DNA of 49,475 bases, from positions 1 to 49,475 of IMG/VR virus record IMGVR_UViG_3300032092_000051; one strand, 5' to 3'. Positions within the stretch are counted from its first letter, which is position 1, and each line of letters starts with the position of its first letter. The notes under the pieces are model-generated. The model made no database searches. It worked only from the letters and a program-made list of their open reading frames with translations, and had not been told where the DNA came from. Both the position numbers and the translations under genes were made by a program. Below, in pieces: positions 25,850-33,081 of this stretch. Source of the stretch: a virus.

Positions 25850-26103
25850 GCTACGATCTCCTCGATCTGCGCAACGCGCTCCCGCCAATAGCGTTTTGTG
25901 TCGGGTGGGCAGCTATGCCAGCCATCATGCGCGTCGAGGTGAAAGCCTTCGACCGTGCGGTTGTCGTCCAATCGGTTCCACGTGAAACCGTCGGCCAGCC
26001 AGACTATGACCTTGCCCGGCTCGTCCAACTCGATGTTGGGGTCGAAGCGCGGGTCGTTGGCGATGGCTTCGCGGATGTAATCTACTGTGATGTACTTAGT
26101 CAT
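25846..26103 (-). CDS. Hypothetical protein, first gene after the 26.1-kb operator
   Basis: An 85-residue acidic protein: VDYIREAIANDPRFDPNIEL, then KVIVWLADGFTWNRLDDNRT and WRERVAQIEEIV. The mixed alpha/beta pattern has Trp and His residues (FHLDAHDGWHSCPPD). It is the first gene behind one of the four repeated operator/leader units, with GGAGTACAATACC before the ATG. It is therefore likely expressed early. No family is recognised. Confidence 0.7.
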   Translation of the reverse strand: MTKYITVDYIREAIANDPRFDPNIELDEPGKVIVWLADGFTWNRLDDNRTVEGFHLDAHDGWHSCPPDTKRYWRERVAQIEEIVA

Positions 26104-26112
26104 GGTATTGTA

Positions 26113-26162
26113 CTCCTTCGTTGCTGATGCCCCTTAGTGGCATATGCAACGTCAGGTTGCAA
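26113..26162 (-). promoter_or_regulatory. Operator dyad and leader box of the 26.1-kb operon
   Basis: The dyad TGCAAC-N5-GTTGCA lies at 26145-26161. Read on the - strand, a TTGCAA (26157-26162) could be a -35; the expected -10 (CACTAA) is poor. Next comes the leader box plus Shine-Dalgarno ATCAGCAACGAAGGAG (26113-26128), 9 nt before the ATG. Related arrangements recur at 33.4, 36.5 and 39.9 kb. Confidence 0.65.
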
Positions 26163-26445
26163 CCCCCTTCTGCACTTTTTTCACTATTTCGTCGATTTCT
26201 TCTATCGAGCGAGCGATGAACACCGGAAAACCGTCGTTTCTCATGCGCTCGATCTCGCGCTGCTGGTGCCCGCTAACGCGGTCGGCGTCGGCTTTGATCT
26301 CGATGAAGGCCGCCTTGGGCCACGTCCACCACACAAAGCAGTCTGGGCAGCCCCTGCGGCCCTCCCAGCGCACCTTGCGGTACTGACCGCCGCTCTTCTG
26401 CACGATGTGCTTGAGATGGTCCTGTAGGCGTCCTGCGGGCGTCAT
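26152..26445 (-). CDS. VRR-NUC family nuclease
   Basis: A 97-residue nuclease of the VRR-NUC (PD-(D/E)xK) type. The core is GCPDCFVWWTWPKAAFIEIK followed by a Gln in the GHQQREIERM helix: catalytic Asp (PD), Glu-Ile-Lys and Gln are all present. Family members cut branched or junction DNA, and phage copies often sit with replication genes. The start is ATG 26445 in an ATGA overlap with the methyltransferase; six extra codons upstream are rejected. The C-terminal Lys-rich end (EIVKKVQKGVAT) overlaps the next operator. Confidence 0.85.
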   Translation of the reverse strand: MTPAGRLQDHLKHIVQKSGGQYRKVRWEGRRGCPDCFVWWTWPKAAFIEIKADADRVSGHQQREIERMRNDGFPVFIARSIEEIDEIVKKVQKGVAT

Positions 26446-27071
26446 TTGATCGCCGCGTAGCAACCGAAGTTGCCCCAGCGCCAGATAGGATCGACCGAGC
26501 GGAACATGCCCAGCTCCTCCATCAGGCCCGCCTCGGTCTGCTGGTGCATGACCGGCGCGAGGGCGACGGCCTTGTCCACGATCTCCTGATCGGTGAAGGT
26601 CTTGCGCTTAAACGTCATGAGCTGCGCAGACAAACTGTTGTCGAGCCGCCTGTCGTTGCTGTGCAGCTTCTCGGCTACCAACAGAACCCCACCGGCAACC
26701 AGCGTGTCGTGGCACAGCTCAAAGAACTGCGCGCGGCTATAGTACGGCATGAACTGTGCCGTAAAGACCGATACAATTACGCTTGCGGTGTATAGGTTCG
26801 CCCCAAGCACGTCGCCCTTTATGAACTCCACATCCTCGCACGGCTCTGGCTTCATGTCGCGGTCAACACCAACGTACCAGACGTCGGCGCGCTTATCGAT
26901 CTTGCGCAGTAGCCTGCCTGTCGAGCAGCCGACATCGATCACGGCGGTGCCTGCCTGCGCGAAGTCAAACATGATGCGGTTCAGGAGCGTGTCCAGCTCC
27001 GCAAGCATAGGGATCGACTGCGCGATGTGGTCGTCAAAGTTCTCGACCTTAGAAAAGTCAAACGAGTTCAT
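26442..27071 (-). CDS. CmoA-like class I SAM-dependent methyltransferase
   Basis: A 209-residue Rossmann methyltransferase. The opening FDFSKVENFDDHIAQSIPML, motif I AVIDVGCSTGRLLRKI, VSVFTAQFMPYYSRAQFFEL, GGVLLVAEKL, LMTFKRKTFTDQEI and the end WRWGNFGCYAAIK align by eye with CmoA, which makes carboxy-SAM for tRNA wobble modification. The position of the CmoA carboxylate-binding Arg (Arg199 in E. coli, as I recall) reads Ala here (EIVDKAV versus EISQKRS), so ordinary SAM may be the cofactor. The substrate may be tRNA or DNA. It overlaps the cytosine methyltransferase by 14 nt. Confidence 0.75.
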   Translation of the reverse strand: MNSFDFSKVENFDDHIAQSIPMLAELDTLLNRIMFDFAQAGTAVIDVGCSTGRLLRKIDKRADVWYVGVDRDMKPEPCEDVEFIKGDVLGANLYTASVIVSVFTAQFMPYYSRAQFFELCHDTLVAGGVLLVAEKLHSNDRRLDNSLSAQLMTFKRKTFTDQEIVDKAVALAPVMHQQTEAGLMEELGMFRSVDPIWRWGNFGCYAAIK

Positions 27072-27954
27072 CTAGTATGCGCTCCCCTATGTAGCGAACG
27101 ACCGGAACGGTCATCCCGTTCATCCTGAATTGCTCGGTGCGGGACAGGCCCAGACCGTCAAAGTGTGTACCATCGATCCCTTGCAGCCGCAGCCGCTCAT
27201 GCGGCATGACGCGACGGAGGGTGCCGTCGGCGTGGAGAACGACGTCGGTGAAGCTCTTATAGTCCCGCTTCGTTATCGTGCTGCTCAGTCCTCGGATGGC
27301 AAATTCATCAGTGCGCTGGCGAGTGAAGAAGGCAATGCCTTGCCCCCCGCCTTCTGCGAGCGACGCACAATCGTCTTGCAGTTCGCAGTCGTAAGTTTTG
27401 AGCCGTCTGGCGGTGTCGGGTCCAATACGTTCCGCAAACTGGAAAAGGTCGGCTCCGGCGGGGATGCCGTCACGCGCGGCCACAATGTAAATTCGACGTC
27501 GGCGCTGGGGCACTCCGAAGTATTGGCTGTCGAGTTCCGTCCAAGCCGCATCGTACCCGATGCAGGCCAACTCGCCGAGGATACGGTCGAGGCCCCGCCC
27601 GCGAAGGGCAAATACGTTTTCCACGATTGCGAAGCGGGGTCGTAGCTCCGCGATACACTGCCGATAGTACTCCCAGAGGCCCGATCTTTCACCATCCAAT
27701 CCTTTCTTTGTGCTGCTGCCGATGCTTATGTCTTGGCAAGGGAAGCCTCCTGTGATCACGTCCACCCCAGCCAGTTCGGAGAACGGAACTGAGCGAACGT
27801 CGCTGTGTATGGGCACGGTCGGCCAGTGTTTGGTCAATACCTTCTGGCACGCCTTGTCCTGCTCGCAGAACGCCACCGTCTTAAACCCGCCGGTTTGCTC
27901 CAGTCCAAGGGTGAAGCCGCCGATCCCACTGAATAGGTCGAGTACAGTCAGCAT
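27058..27954 (-). CDS. DNA cytosine-5 methyltransferase
   Basis: A 298-residue enzyme with the ordered C5 methyltransferase motifs: I LDLFSGIGGFTLGLE, IV GGFPCQDIS with the catalytic Cys, VI IVENVFAL, VIII QRRRRIYIVAAR, IX HERLRLQGI, X RMNGMTVPVVRYIGERI. The target-recognition region between VIII and IX is only about 90 residues, typical of single-specificity phage enzymes. Its role is probably protection from host restriction or a signal for packaging or replication. No cognate restriction endonuclease is seen. It starts 3 nt after the polymerase gene's stop and overlaps the CmoA-like gene. Confidence 0.92.
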   Translation of the reverse strand: MLTVLDLFSGIGGFTLGLEQTGGFKTVAFCEQDKACQKVLTKHWPTVPIHSDVRSVPFSELAGVDVITGGFPCQDISIGSSTKKGLDGERSGLWEYYRQCIAELRPRFAIVENVFALRGRGLDRILGELACIGYDAAWTELDSQYFGVPQRRRRIYIVAARDGIPAGADLFQFAERIGPDTARRLKTYDCELQDDCASLAEGGGQGIAFFTRQRTDEFAIRGLSSTITKRDYKSFTDVVLHADGTLRRVMPHERLRLQGIDGTHFDGLGLSRTEQFRMNGMTVPVVRYIGERILDELV

Positions 27955-27957
27955 GCC

Positions 27958-29922
27958 TTAGTCCTTCCTGTACCGCTTGGTCTCAAAGCCCGCAGCGGCC
28001 AAAGGCAGGCCGCCAGACCAACTCGGGTTGGTGGACATGAGCTCGGCCAGACCGTCGCTGGTGTAGGTTGGGTTGTCCGGCGTCTCGCAGACCAGCTCGT
28101 CGTGGACGCGGATGCAGACGTCGAAGCCGTCGACCTCGGCGCGCAGCATGCCGGACATGAAGACGTCGCGGGCGATGGCCTGCACTGCGTTCTCCGTCAG
28201 CTTGCCGCCGTAGGTGTCGAGGCGCTCCCACTTGCGGGTGTACTGGTTCATGCCCTCATGCGTGATCTTGCCGCTCTCCGACACCTCCGGGCTCGGATAG
28301 CACAAGTACCGACCGCTCGGCAGCCGCATGCGCAGCCACGCGATGCCCTGCGTGTCCGCCTTGACGTCGAACGTGATCAGGTCGCGCACGCCAAAGCTTT
28401 CGCCCAGATTGTTAATCGCCTCCCGCGCGGCGGCCTCCATGTCGTACCACAGGCTGCGCGTGCGCGGGTGCGCCTTGCGCCATGCCGTGACGATCTCCTG
28501 TATGGCCTCGTCGGTCATCGCGTCAAAGACTGCGCCGCCCATCTTACGATAGGCCCCGACGCCGCCCTGATAGCCCCCAGCGAGCTCAGGCACCTTGCCC
28601 TGAAGCTGCCGCTCGGTCTTTGTGATGTCACTCGGATCTTTGTCGAGGATGCGCCCAGCGGTCACCTTGTACAGATCGTGCCCGTCGCCGCTGTCATAGG
28701 CTTTGAAGGCTTTGATCTTCCAATCCTCGCCCGCCAGCCACGCCAGCACGCGCCCTTCGATGTTCGACAAATCGGCGATGACCAGCTTCTTGCCCGGAGA
28801 CGCGATCAACGCGCCGCGCACGCCGAAGGCGCAACGCTCGCTGATGTTGTCCCAGATGAGATCTTCGCAGTCTGCCTTAAACGCCGCGACCGTCGTCTCT
28901 TGCACGACGTCGTCGAACCAGTCAGGCGAGCGGGGCAGGTTTTGCGGCTGGAACAGACGGCCCGCATCGCGCCCTGTGCGCGCCGCGCCGCAGAACTGGA
29001 TCAAGCCGCGCAGGCGACCGTCGCGTGACGTGCCGTTGAGCAGCACGGTGTATTTGGCCGGTGAAGTCGCGGCGGCCTGCTGGCGGATCTCCAACAACTC
29101 GCGCACCTGCGGATCGAGATCCCCGTCGAGCAAGTTGCTGAGGGTGCCACCCGTCAGATCTTCAGGCTCGAAGTTGAGCTTGTCCTTGAAATGGTCGAGC
29201 AGCCGCTGCCGCTGCGTGGCCGAGGTGACGTTGCCGCCAGTCAGATGGGTTGCACGAGCGGCCAGAGCTCTTGAAGTTCGGTCAAAAGCTCGGAGAGCGG
29301 ATCGGGCGAAGTCGAGGTCAACGGCGATGCCACGGTCATTAATTCTTTGGTCTGTGAGCCATAGGTTGCGCTCATAGCTAGTATCGTTCCAATGCGGCAG
29401 GCGTCCATGTACGTCGCGCATCGCGTCCACATCAAGTCGGGCGTATTCGATGAAGGCTGTCCACTCATTGGGGTGCGTCTCCCGTGTTGCTCGCCGCAAT
29501 TTCCAGTTCTTGGGACACGGCTTGGTGAATAGATGTATAAGCTTTTTACCTGCTTTGTCTTTAGCTTTGTCAGTCGGCACGTTCAGGACGTCGCAGAGCT
29601 GGCCCAGAGAGCCCGGCAGGCTGTGCTGTAGGGCCAGCACCATCGTGTCGACGATCTTCTCGACTGGGATATGCACGCCCTGCTCACGCAGCACGGTGCG
29701 GTCAAAGTTGCTGTTGTGGATCACGACGCTGTCGGCGCTGTCGATCAGCTCCTGTAAGACCTCACGCCAGTTCGGCATGTCCTGCGTGTCCCAGACGTCC
29801 ACAGGCGCGTTATCGACGGCCACCGCGACGAGCATCACCTCTGCCTCTTCGGCATAGCGGTACGCCCCGTGCCGGATGTTGACGGCGCAGAAGGTTTCCA
29901 GATCGAGGTAAAGAACGGTCAT
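27958..29922 (-). CDS. Family A DNA polymerase with 3'-5' exonuclease
   Basis: A 654-residue PolA-type polymerase without a 5' nuclease domain. Exonuclease: Exo I VLYLDLETF, Exo II HNSNFD, Exo III YARLDVDAM. Polymerase motif A VIADLSNIEGRVLAWLAGE, motif B GKVPELAGGYQGGVGAY, motif C VCIRVHDELVCE. At the position of E. coli Phe762 (Lys+4 in motif B) the residue is Leu, linked in the literature to a slower, more accurate enzyme and common in virioplankton. The motif B Arg lies one residue further from the Lys than usual. The ATG at 29922 lies directly behind a heavily structured 143-nt leader, with the Shine-Dalgarno AAGAAGGA inside a stem. Confidence 0.93.
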   Translation of the reverse strand: MTVLYLDLETFCAVNIRHGAYRYAEEAEVMLVAVAVDNAPVDVWDTQDMPNWREVLQELIDSADSVVIHNSNFDRTVLREQGVHIPVEKIVDTMVLALQHSLPGSLGQLCDVLNVPTDKAKDKAGKKLIHLFTKPCPKNWKLRRATRETHPNEWTAFIEYARLDVDAMRDVHGRLPHWNDTSYERNLWLTDQRINDRGIAVDLDFARSALRAFDRTSRALAARATHLTGGNVTSATQRQRLLDHFKDKLNFEPEDLTGGTLSNLLDGDLDPQVRELLEIRQQAAATSPAKYTVLLNGTSRDGRLRGLIQFCGAARTGRDAGRLFQPQNLPRSPDWFDDVVQETTVAAFKADCEDLIWDNISERCAFGVRGALIASPGKKLVIADLSNIEGRVLAWLAGEDWKIKAFKAYDSGDGHDLYKVTAGRILDKDPSDITKTERQLQGKVPELAGGYQGGVGAYRKMGGAVFDAMTDEAIQEIVTAWRKAHPRTRSLWYDMEAAAREAINNLGESFGVRDLITFDVKADTQGIAWLRMRLPSGRYLCYPSPEVSESGKITHEGMNQYTRKWERLDTYGGKLTENAVQAIARDVFMSGMLRAEVDGFDVCIRVHDELVCETPDNPTYTSDGLAELMSTNPSWSGGLPLAAAGFETKRYRKD

Positions 29923-30065
29923 GCTGATAATTCCTTCTTTCGGGTGAGCCGCGCGCTTCGGTTATCAGCAACGCAGGAGCAACCCGCACCCGCGCGCGGC
30001 TCGCCAGAAAGAAGGTACGCCCGCCGACGATACATGAGGAGAGCGGGCGTACCATGACTATAGAC
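29923..30065 (-). promoter_or_regulatory. Structured leader of the polymerase gene with nested inverted repeats
   Basis: In + coordinates the pairs are: CCTTCTTTC (29933-29941) with GAAAGAAGG (30007-30015); GAGCCGCGCGC (29946-29956) with GCGCGCGGCTC (29992-30002), the two joined by a 4-nt segment with 2 further pairs, giving a 24-position stem with 22 pairs; GGTACGCCCGC (30014-30024) with GCGGGCGTACC (30043-30053); TGCTGATAA (29922-29930, touching the start codon) with TTATCAGCA (29962-29970, in the big loop). The mRNA Shine-Dalgarno is in the first arm. The loop carries the antisense of the ATCAGCAACG leader box and Shine-Dalgarno of other operons. A riboregulator is the reading I favour; an origin or RNA processing site is also possible. 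Confidence 0.7.
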
Positions 30066-30079
30066 CTAAAGTAGGTCTA
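30061..30079. terminator. Perfect 8-bp hairpin over the end of the GapR-like gene
   Basis: TAGACCTA, loop AAG, TAGGTCTA. It covers the stop codon and last codons of the gapR-like gene and directly precedes the structured polymerase leader. There is no T-run, so it is more likely an RNA stabiliser or part of the leader than a true terminator. Confidence 0.4.
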
Positions 30080-30320
30080 AGCCAATAGCCGAGGCATAGG
30101 TATCGAGTATCGCGAAATGTTCGTCCCTATCTTCCTTCGACATCTTGCGGATGCGCACGATCTCACGGAGGATTTTCGGCACATATCCACGGGCCTTAGC
30201 CTCAGTGTACACGTCCCTGATGTCTTCCGCGATGCCCTTCTTCTCCTCTTCGAGACGCTCGATGCGCTCGATTAAAAGACGGAGCGGATCGCCCGCACTA
30301 TTGTGTCCTACCTCGCTCAC
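30066..30320 (-). CDS. GapR/DUF2312-family DNA-binding protein
   Basis: An 84-residue protein matching DUF2312 (GapR): GDPLRLLIERIERLEEEKKG then IAEDIRDVYTEAKARGYVPK and ILREIVRIRKMSKEDRDEHF. GapR is an alphaproteobacterial chromosome protein that clamps overtwisted, AT-rich DNA and helps topoisomerases during replication. The phage copy keeps the helical coiled region and basic stretch and is of family length. The start is GTG 30320 in a GTGA overlap with the ssDNA-binding gene, so it is made with the replication proteins. A role on replicating phage DNA, or competition with host GapR, is inferred. Confidence 0.85.
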   Translation of the reverse strand: MSEVGHNSAGDPLRLLIERIERLEEEKKGIAEDIRDVYTEAKARGYVPKILREIVRIRKMSKEDRDEHFAILDTYASAIGLDLL

Positions 30321-30901
30321 AGGATGTCGTCCGCGTCGGCCTTGGCCTTAGCCATGCCTGCGAACTCGTCCGCCGATGCCGGGCTCGACCCGCCACCGAA
30401 GTTCTCGCCTTCGCCGGTCAGCATGACGCCGCGAAGGGAGCAGTTGATGCGACGGCCCCACTTGTTGTCCTGCGCCCAGATCTCGACCGAGGCGTTGACC
30501 AGCGCGCCGCTGAACGCCTTGGCTTCAATCTCGCTCTTGCCGCTCAGCTCTTCACCGTACTGATTGAACACGGTGGGCTGGGTCTTGGCGTTGCGGGCAG
30601 ACAGATAGTGCATGCCTTCAAAGCCCTGATAGGCTTCGCCTGTCTTCTTCGAGCGGTAAACCTTCTTGGTGAAGGCAACCTTGCCATCTTCTTCAAGCAT
30701 CGACAAAACGCTGTCGGCCTTGTCCTTCCAAGCTTCCTTAGCTTCGGCCAGCATAGCAGCCTCGATGGCCTTCTGCTGTTCGCTATTTGGCTTGATTGGG
30801 AACTTGGCACCATAGGCAGGTTCGCCCTCGCCAAATGCCTGCGGTTCGGCCAGAGCCGGAAACGCCAGTGTGATGCCTTTGAGCATAATACGTGTAGCCA
30901 T
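30317..30901 (-). CDS. Single-stranded DNA-binding protein (DUF2815 type)
   Basis: A 194-residue OB-fold type protein. MATRIMLKGITLAFPALAEP then QAFGEGEPAYGAKFPI, a long helical insert, the VYRSKKTGEAYQGFEGMHYL strand, and the acidic C-terminal tail SPASADEFAGMAKAKADADD match DUF2815, the family of the Enc34-type phage ssDNA-binding protein. Start ATG 30901 follows AAGAAGTGG; a TTG two codons upstream is less likely. Context supports it: polymerase, GapR, SSB and a Cas4-like nuclease are in one unit. Confidence 0.85.
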   Translation of the reverse strand: MATRIMLKGITLAFPALAEPQAFGEGEPAYGAKFPIKPNSEQQKAIEAAMLAEAKEAWKDKADSVLSMLEEDGKVAFTKKVYRSKKTGEAYQGFEGMHYLSARNAKTQPTVFNQYGEELSGKSEIEAKAFSGALVNASVEIWAQDNKWGRRINCSLRGVMLTGEGENFGGGSSPASADEFAGMAKAKADADDIL

Positions 30902-30919
30902 TATCAATTATCCACTTCT

Positions 30920-32158
30920 TCAGTTTGCAGTTTTAATAAGATCGCTGAAATCATCAGCGACCGATTGAACGGTCAATTCTGACCGCTTATCCGAGGCAAA
31001 TGCCACAGATGGCTTACCGTCGCTGCGGGAGGTCAGGGCTTCGACCTTCTCCCACCGCTTGGGGTTACTCTTGAACATCTTCTCCGCCTTTGTCGGGGAA
31101 ATCAAGCTCATATCATACATTTCGTCTTGCCGCAGGCGGAAAGACTTGAACAGAGCCTCGACCTCAGCCTCATCCTTCCATTTGCGGTTGCCCTTACGGC
31201 CCTCGACCAGCTTGAAGCCGTCGATCTTTTGCCCCGCCAACAGCCGACGCTCGACCTCGGCGCGGACGGCTTTGCACCAATCCTCGACCAGACCGACCTT
31301 CGCCATGGCGATGGACAGATAGTTGTCGCCTGTCTGCATGTCTGGCACCTCTGGTAAGAAAGCCTCAAACTCATCCAGCGTGGCCGCAGCCGATCCGCCG
31401 ACGACCTCGGTCATCTCCGCACGCAGGGCTGGGCACGTCGCCTTGGCCTTGCAGAAGCGGCACTGCTTCTCACCGGGGGTGAAGAAACCCTTGACCAGAT
31501 CGTCGGTGGGATCTGACATGTCGAGGCTCTGGGCCAGTTGAACGTACCCTGCCGCTTCGCGCACCTGATCGGCGAACTTGAGCAGATCCTCTGTCGTCAT
31601 GTGGCACTCGCCGACATAATTTAAGCGTGGCATGTGGATGTACATGCTGACCGTGTCGAAGTCGCATAGGACGCCGTACATCTCCAATGCCCCCAGCGCA
31701 TACATCATGAGCTGCGGATTGTTTGTCGCGTCCACGGCAACGCCCACGCCGTACTTCAGGTCGACAATCGACAGGTTGCGGCCCGCCACGTCCACGATGA
31801 CAACGTCGCTGGTGCCTGTGGCTCCCTCTTCGCCAGTCAGGTGGCCGATTGGCACCTTGCTCTCAACGTACAGGGTCTTGCCCTGCGACAGCTCGCGGAC
31901 GAGCTTCATGTAGTCGAGAACGTGATCGATCATATCCTGCCCGACGGTAAAGTCGAAGCCGTCGACGGTGTGCTTGGTGCCGAGGTACACGGGCGTGTAC
32001 GTGTCGTTGAGCAAACTCTCCGACGCAATCTCGTGCGCCAGCGTACCCTCAGCGGCATAGATGCTGCTGTCGTCTGGATAGGCCGCCTCAAGGACGACGC
32101 TGCCCGGACAGGCCATCCAGCGGTGCGCGCCGGACGGACTAAGCTTTGCGTGTGCCAT
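30920..32158 (-). CDS. DUF2800/Cas4-like PD-(D/E)xK exonuclease
   Basis: A 412-residue protein. Nuclease motifs: ATGTSDVVIVDVAG then LSIVDLKYGVGV (Asp and DxK), and NPQLMMYALGAL (Gln). An iron-sulphur cluster is suggested by ACPGS near residue 17 with CRFCKAKATCPAL near residue 236. This is the arrangement of DUF2800 and of Cas4/AddB-type nucleases, which resect DNA ends. The C-terminal 150 residues are helical and basic. It is paired with the SSB gene, a common phage arrangement for recombination. TAATG overlap with the upstream gene. Confidence 0.87.
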   Translation of the reverse strand: MAHAKLSPSGAHRWMACPGSVVLEAAYPDDSSIYAAEGTLAHEIASESLLNDTYTPVYLGTKHTVDGFDFTVGQDMIDHVLDYMKLVRELSQGKTLYVESKVPIGHLTGEEGATGTSDVVIVDVAGRNLSIVDLKYGVGVAVDATNNPQLMMYALGALEMYGVLCDFDTVSMYIHMPRLNYVGECHMTTEDLLKFADQVREAAGYVQLAQSLDMSDPTDDLVKGFFTPGEKQCRFCKAKATCPALRAEMTEVVGGSAAATLDEFEAFLPEVPDMQTGDNYLSIAMAKVGLVEDWCKAVRAEVERRLLAGQKIDGFKLVEGRKGNRKWKDEAEVEALFKSFRLRQDEMYDMSLISPTKAEKMFKSNPKRWEKVEALTSRSDGKPSVAFASDKRSELTVQSVADDFSDLIKTAN

Positions 32159-32601
32159 TAGGCAATCTCTGCTTCGAGCCGAGCAATCAACTCAGGCCAC
32201 AGGGCGTCGTCCAGATCCGAGGCGCGGACGCCGCCGAACTCAGACAGGACGTCCTGCACAAATGGCTTACCCTTTGCGGCCACCGCACGCAGTACCACCG
32301 GCGCAACGTCCAACTCAAAGTTGAGCGGCTCGGAGGCCGATGCCGCAGGAGCAGGGGTAGAAGAGGGTTCCGTCGTCGTTGGCTGGCTCTCGGAGCCAGC
32401 CGCAGCCTCGACACTCTTGGGGGCCGGAGTAGGGTCCACGGGTGCGGCTTCGGCTACCCCCATAACTTCTTCGATTGTCTGAGCACCTGTGCCCCCATTG
32501 GCAATGGGCAGAACAGCCTTGCTGTACAGGCTGTGACCAAGAGCCAACAGCTTGTCGGCCACTTCGGGGATGCTATTTCCTGCTACTTCGATCTTAATCA
32601 T
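32158..32601 (-). CDS. Hypothetical replication-region protein with low-complexity middle
   Basis: A 147-residue protein in three parts: an N-terminal block MIKIEVAGNSIPEVADKLLA LGHSL; a Pro/Ala/Ser/Thr-rich linker (residues 55-92); and a C-terminal helical block VAPVVLRAVAAKGKPFVQDV then LSEFGGVRASDLD. The two ends resemble small proteins found beside DUF2800/SSB genes in other phages, as I recall. Between them, LPIANGGTGAQT reads like a tail-fibre GGTG motif (compare ALPVANGGTGQT in the fibre at 8923-12210). Function unknown. AAAAGGAAA precedes the ATG. Confidence 0.7.
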   Translation of the reverse strand: MIKIEVAGNSIPEVADKLLALGHSLYSKAVLPIANGGTGAQTIEEVMGVAEAAPVDPTPAPKSVEAAAGSESQPTTTEPSSTPAPAASASEPLNFELDVAPVVLRAVAAKGKPFVQDVLSEFGGVRASDLDDALWPELIARLEAEIA

Positions 32602-32604
32602 CTA

Positions 32605-32889
32605 TCAGTTTCCTTTTCTCAGTTCTTCAATAGTTTCGTCACGCTGGCTGATCATCAGTTCGAGTTTGTTGATTTCCATTTCCAGTTCATAGACCTTGTC
32701 TTCGAGGTGGCTCACCTCGCGGTTTGCGTCGGCGGTGCGCTCGTTGGCCTCATACAGATCCGTTTCGGCTTCGAGCATTATGTCATCCAAACGCTCGGCC
32801 AGCACGACGGCCAGCTCCGAGTTCGGGTTGTACTTCGCCTCCTCGATCAGTTGCTGATCCTCTTCGGTGCGGTAATATGTGCGGTCCAT
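32605..32889 (-). CDS. Small acidic coiled-coil protein
   Basis: A 94-residue protein: MDRTYYRTEEDQQLIEEAKY, then a continuous helix ERLDDIMLEAETDLYEANER and a heptad-like region VSHLEDKVYELEMEINKLEL. Start ATG 32889 follows AGGGGGATTGAA; the upstream start at 32913 overlaps the previous gene and is rejected. No enzymatic motif. Possibly a structural partner of the replication proteins; this is inference. Confidence 0.65.
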   Translation of the reverse strand: MDRTYYRTEEDQQLIEEAKYNPNSELAVVLAERLDDIMLEAETDLYEANERTADANREVSHLEDKVYELEMEINKLELMISQRDETIEELRKGN

Positions 32890-32900
32890 TTCAATCCCCC

Positions 32901-33077
32901 TCAAAAGTTCCACGGCTGCGCGCCGTACTGTTTGGCGAGCTGACGCGCTTCACGCTTGCCGCTCACGTTGAAGCCGATCAGGTGCGTGCGGTGCCCGCCC
33001 ACGATCCGCGTAAGGTACACTGTCGCGGGGACGTTGCGCCCCCGTGACGTGAACTCTGCTGCAAGGATGCCCAGCAT
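32901..33077 (-). CDS. Small basic conserved hypothetical protein
   Basis: A 58-residue protein: MLGILAAEFTSRGRNVPATV, then YLTRIVGGHRTHLIGFNVSG and KREARQLAKQYGAQPWNF. The second half, a beta hairpin followed by a Lys/Arg helix, looks familiar from phage replication regions, but I know no function. It is basic enough to bind nucleic acid. ATG 33077 is 4 nt after the upstream stop; the longer frame is antisense-like shadow of the upstream gene. Confidence 0.65.
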   Translation of the reverse strand: MLGILAAEFTSRGRNVPATVYLTRIVGGHRTHLIGFNVSGKREARQLAKQYGAQPWNF

Positions 33078-33081
33078 GCGC

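Noticed and set aside
26442-27954. A restriction-modification system
   Set aside because: The cytosine methyltransferase has no partner endonuclease. The nearby VRR-NUC protein is a junction-type nuclease, better explained by replication or recombination.
29810-30055. 81-codon - strand ORF running through the structured polymerase leader
   Set aside because: Its composition follows the GC-rich inverted repeats and it continues into the polymerase gene in another frame. The RNA structure explains the region better than a protein.
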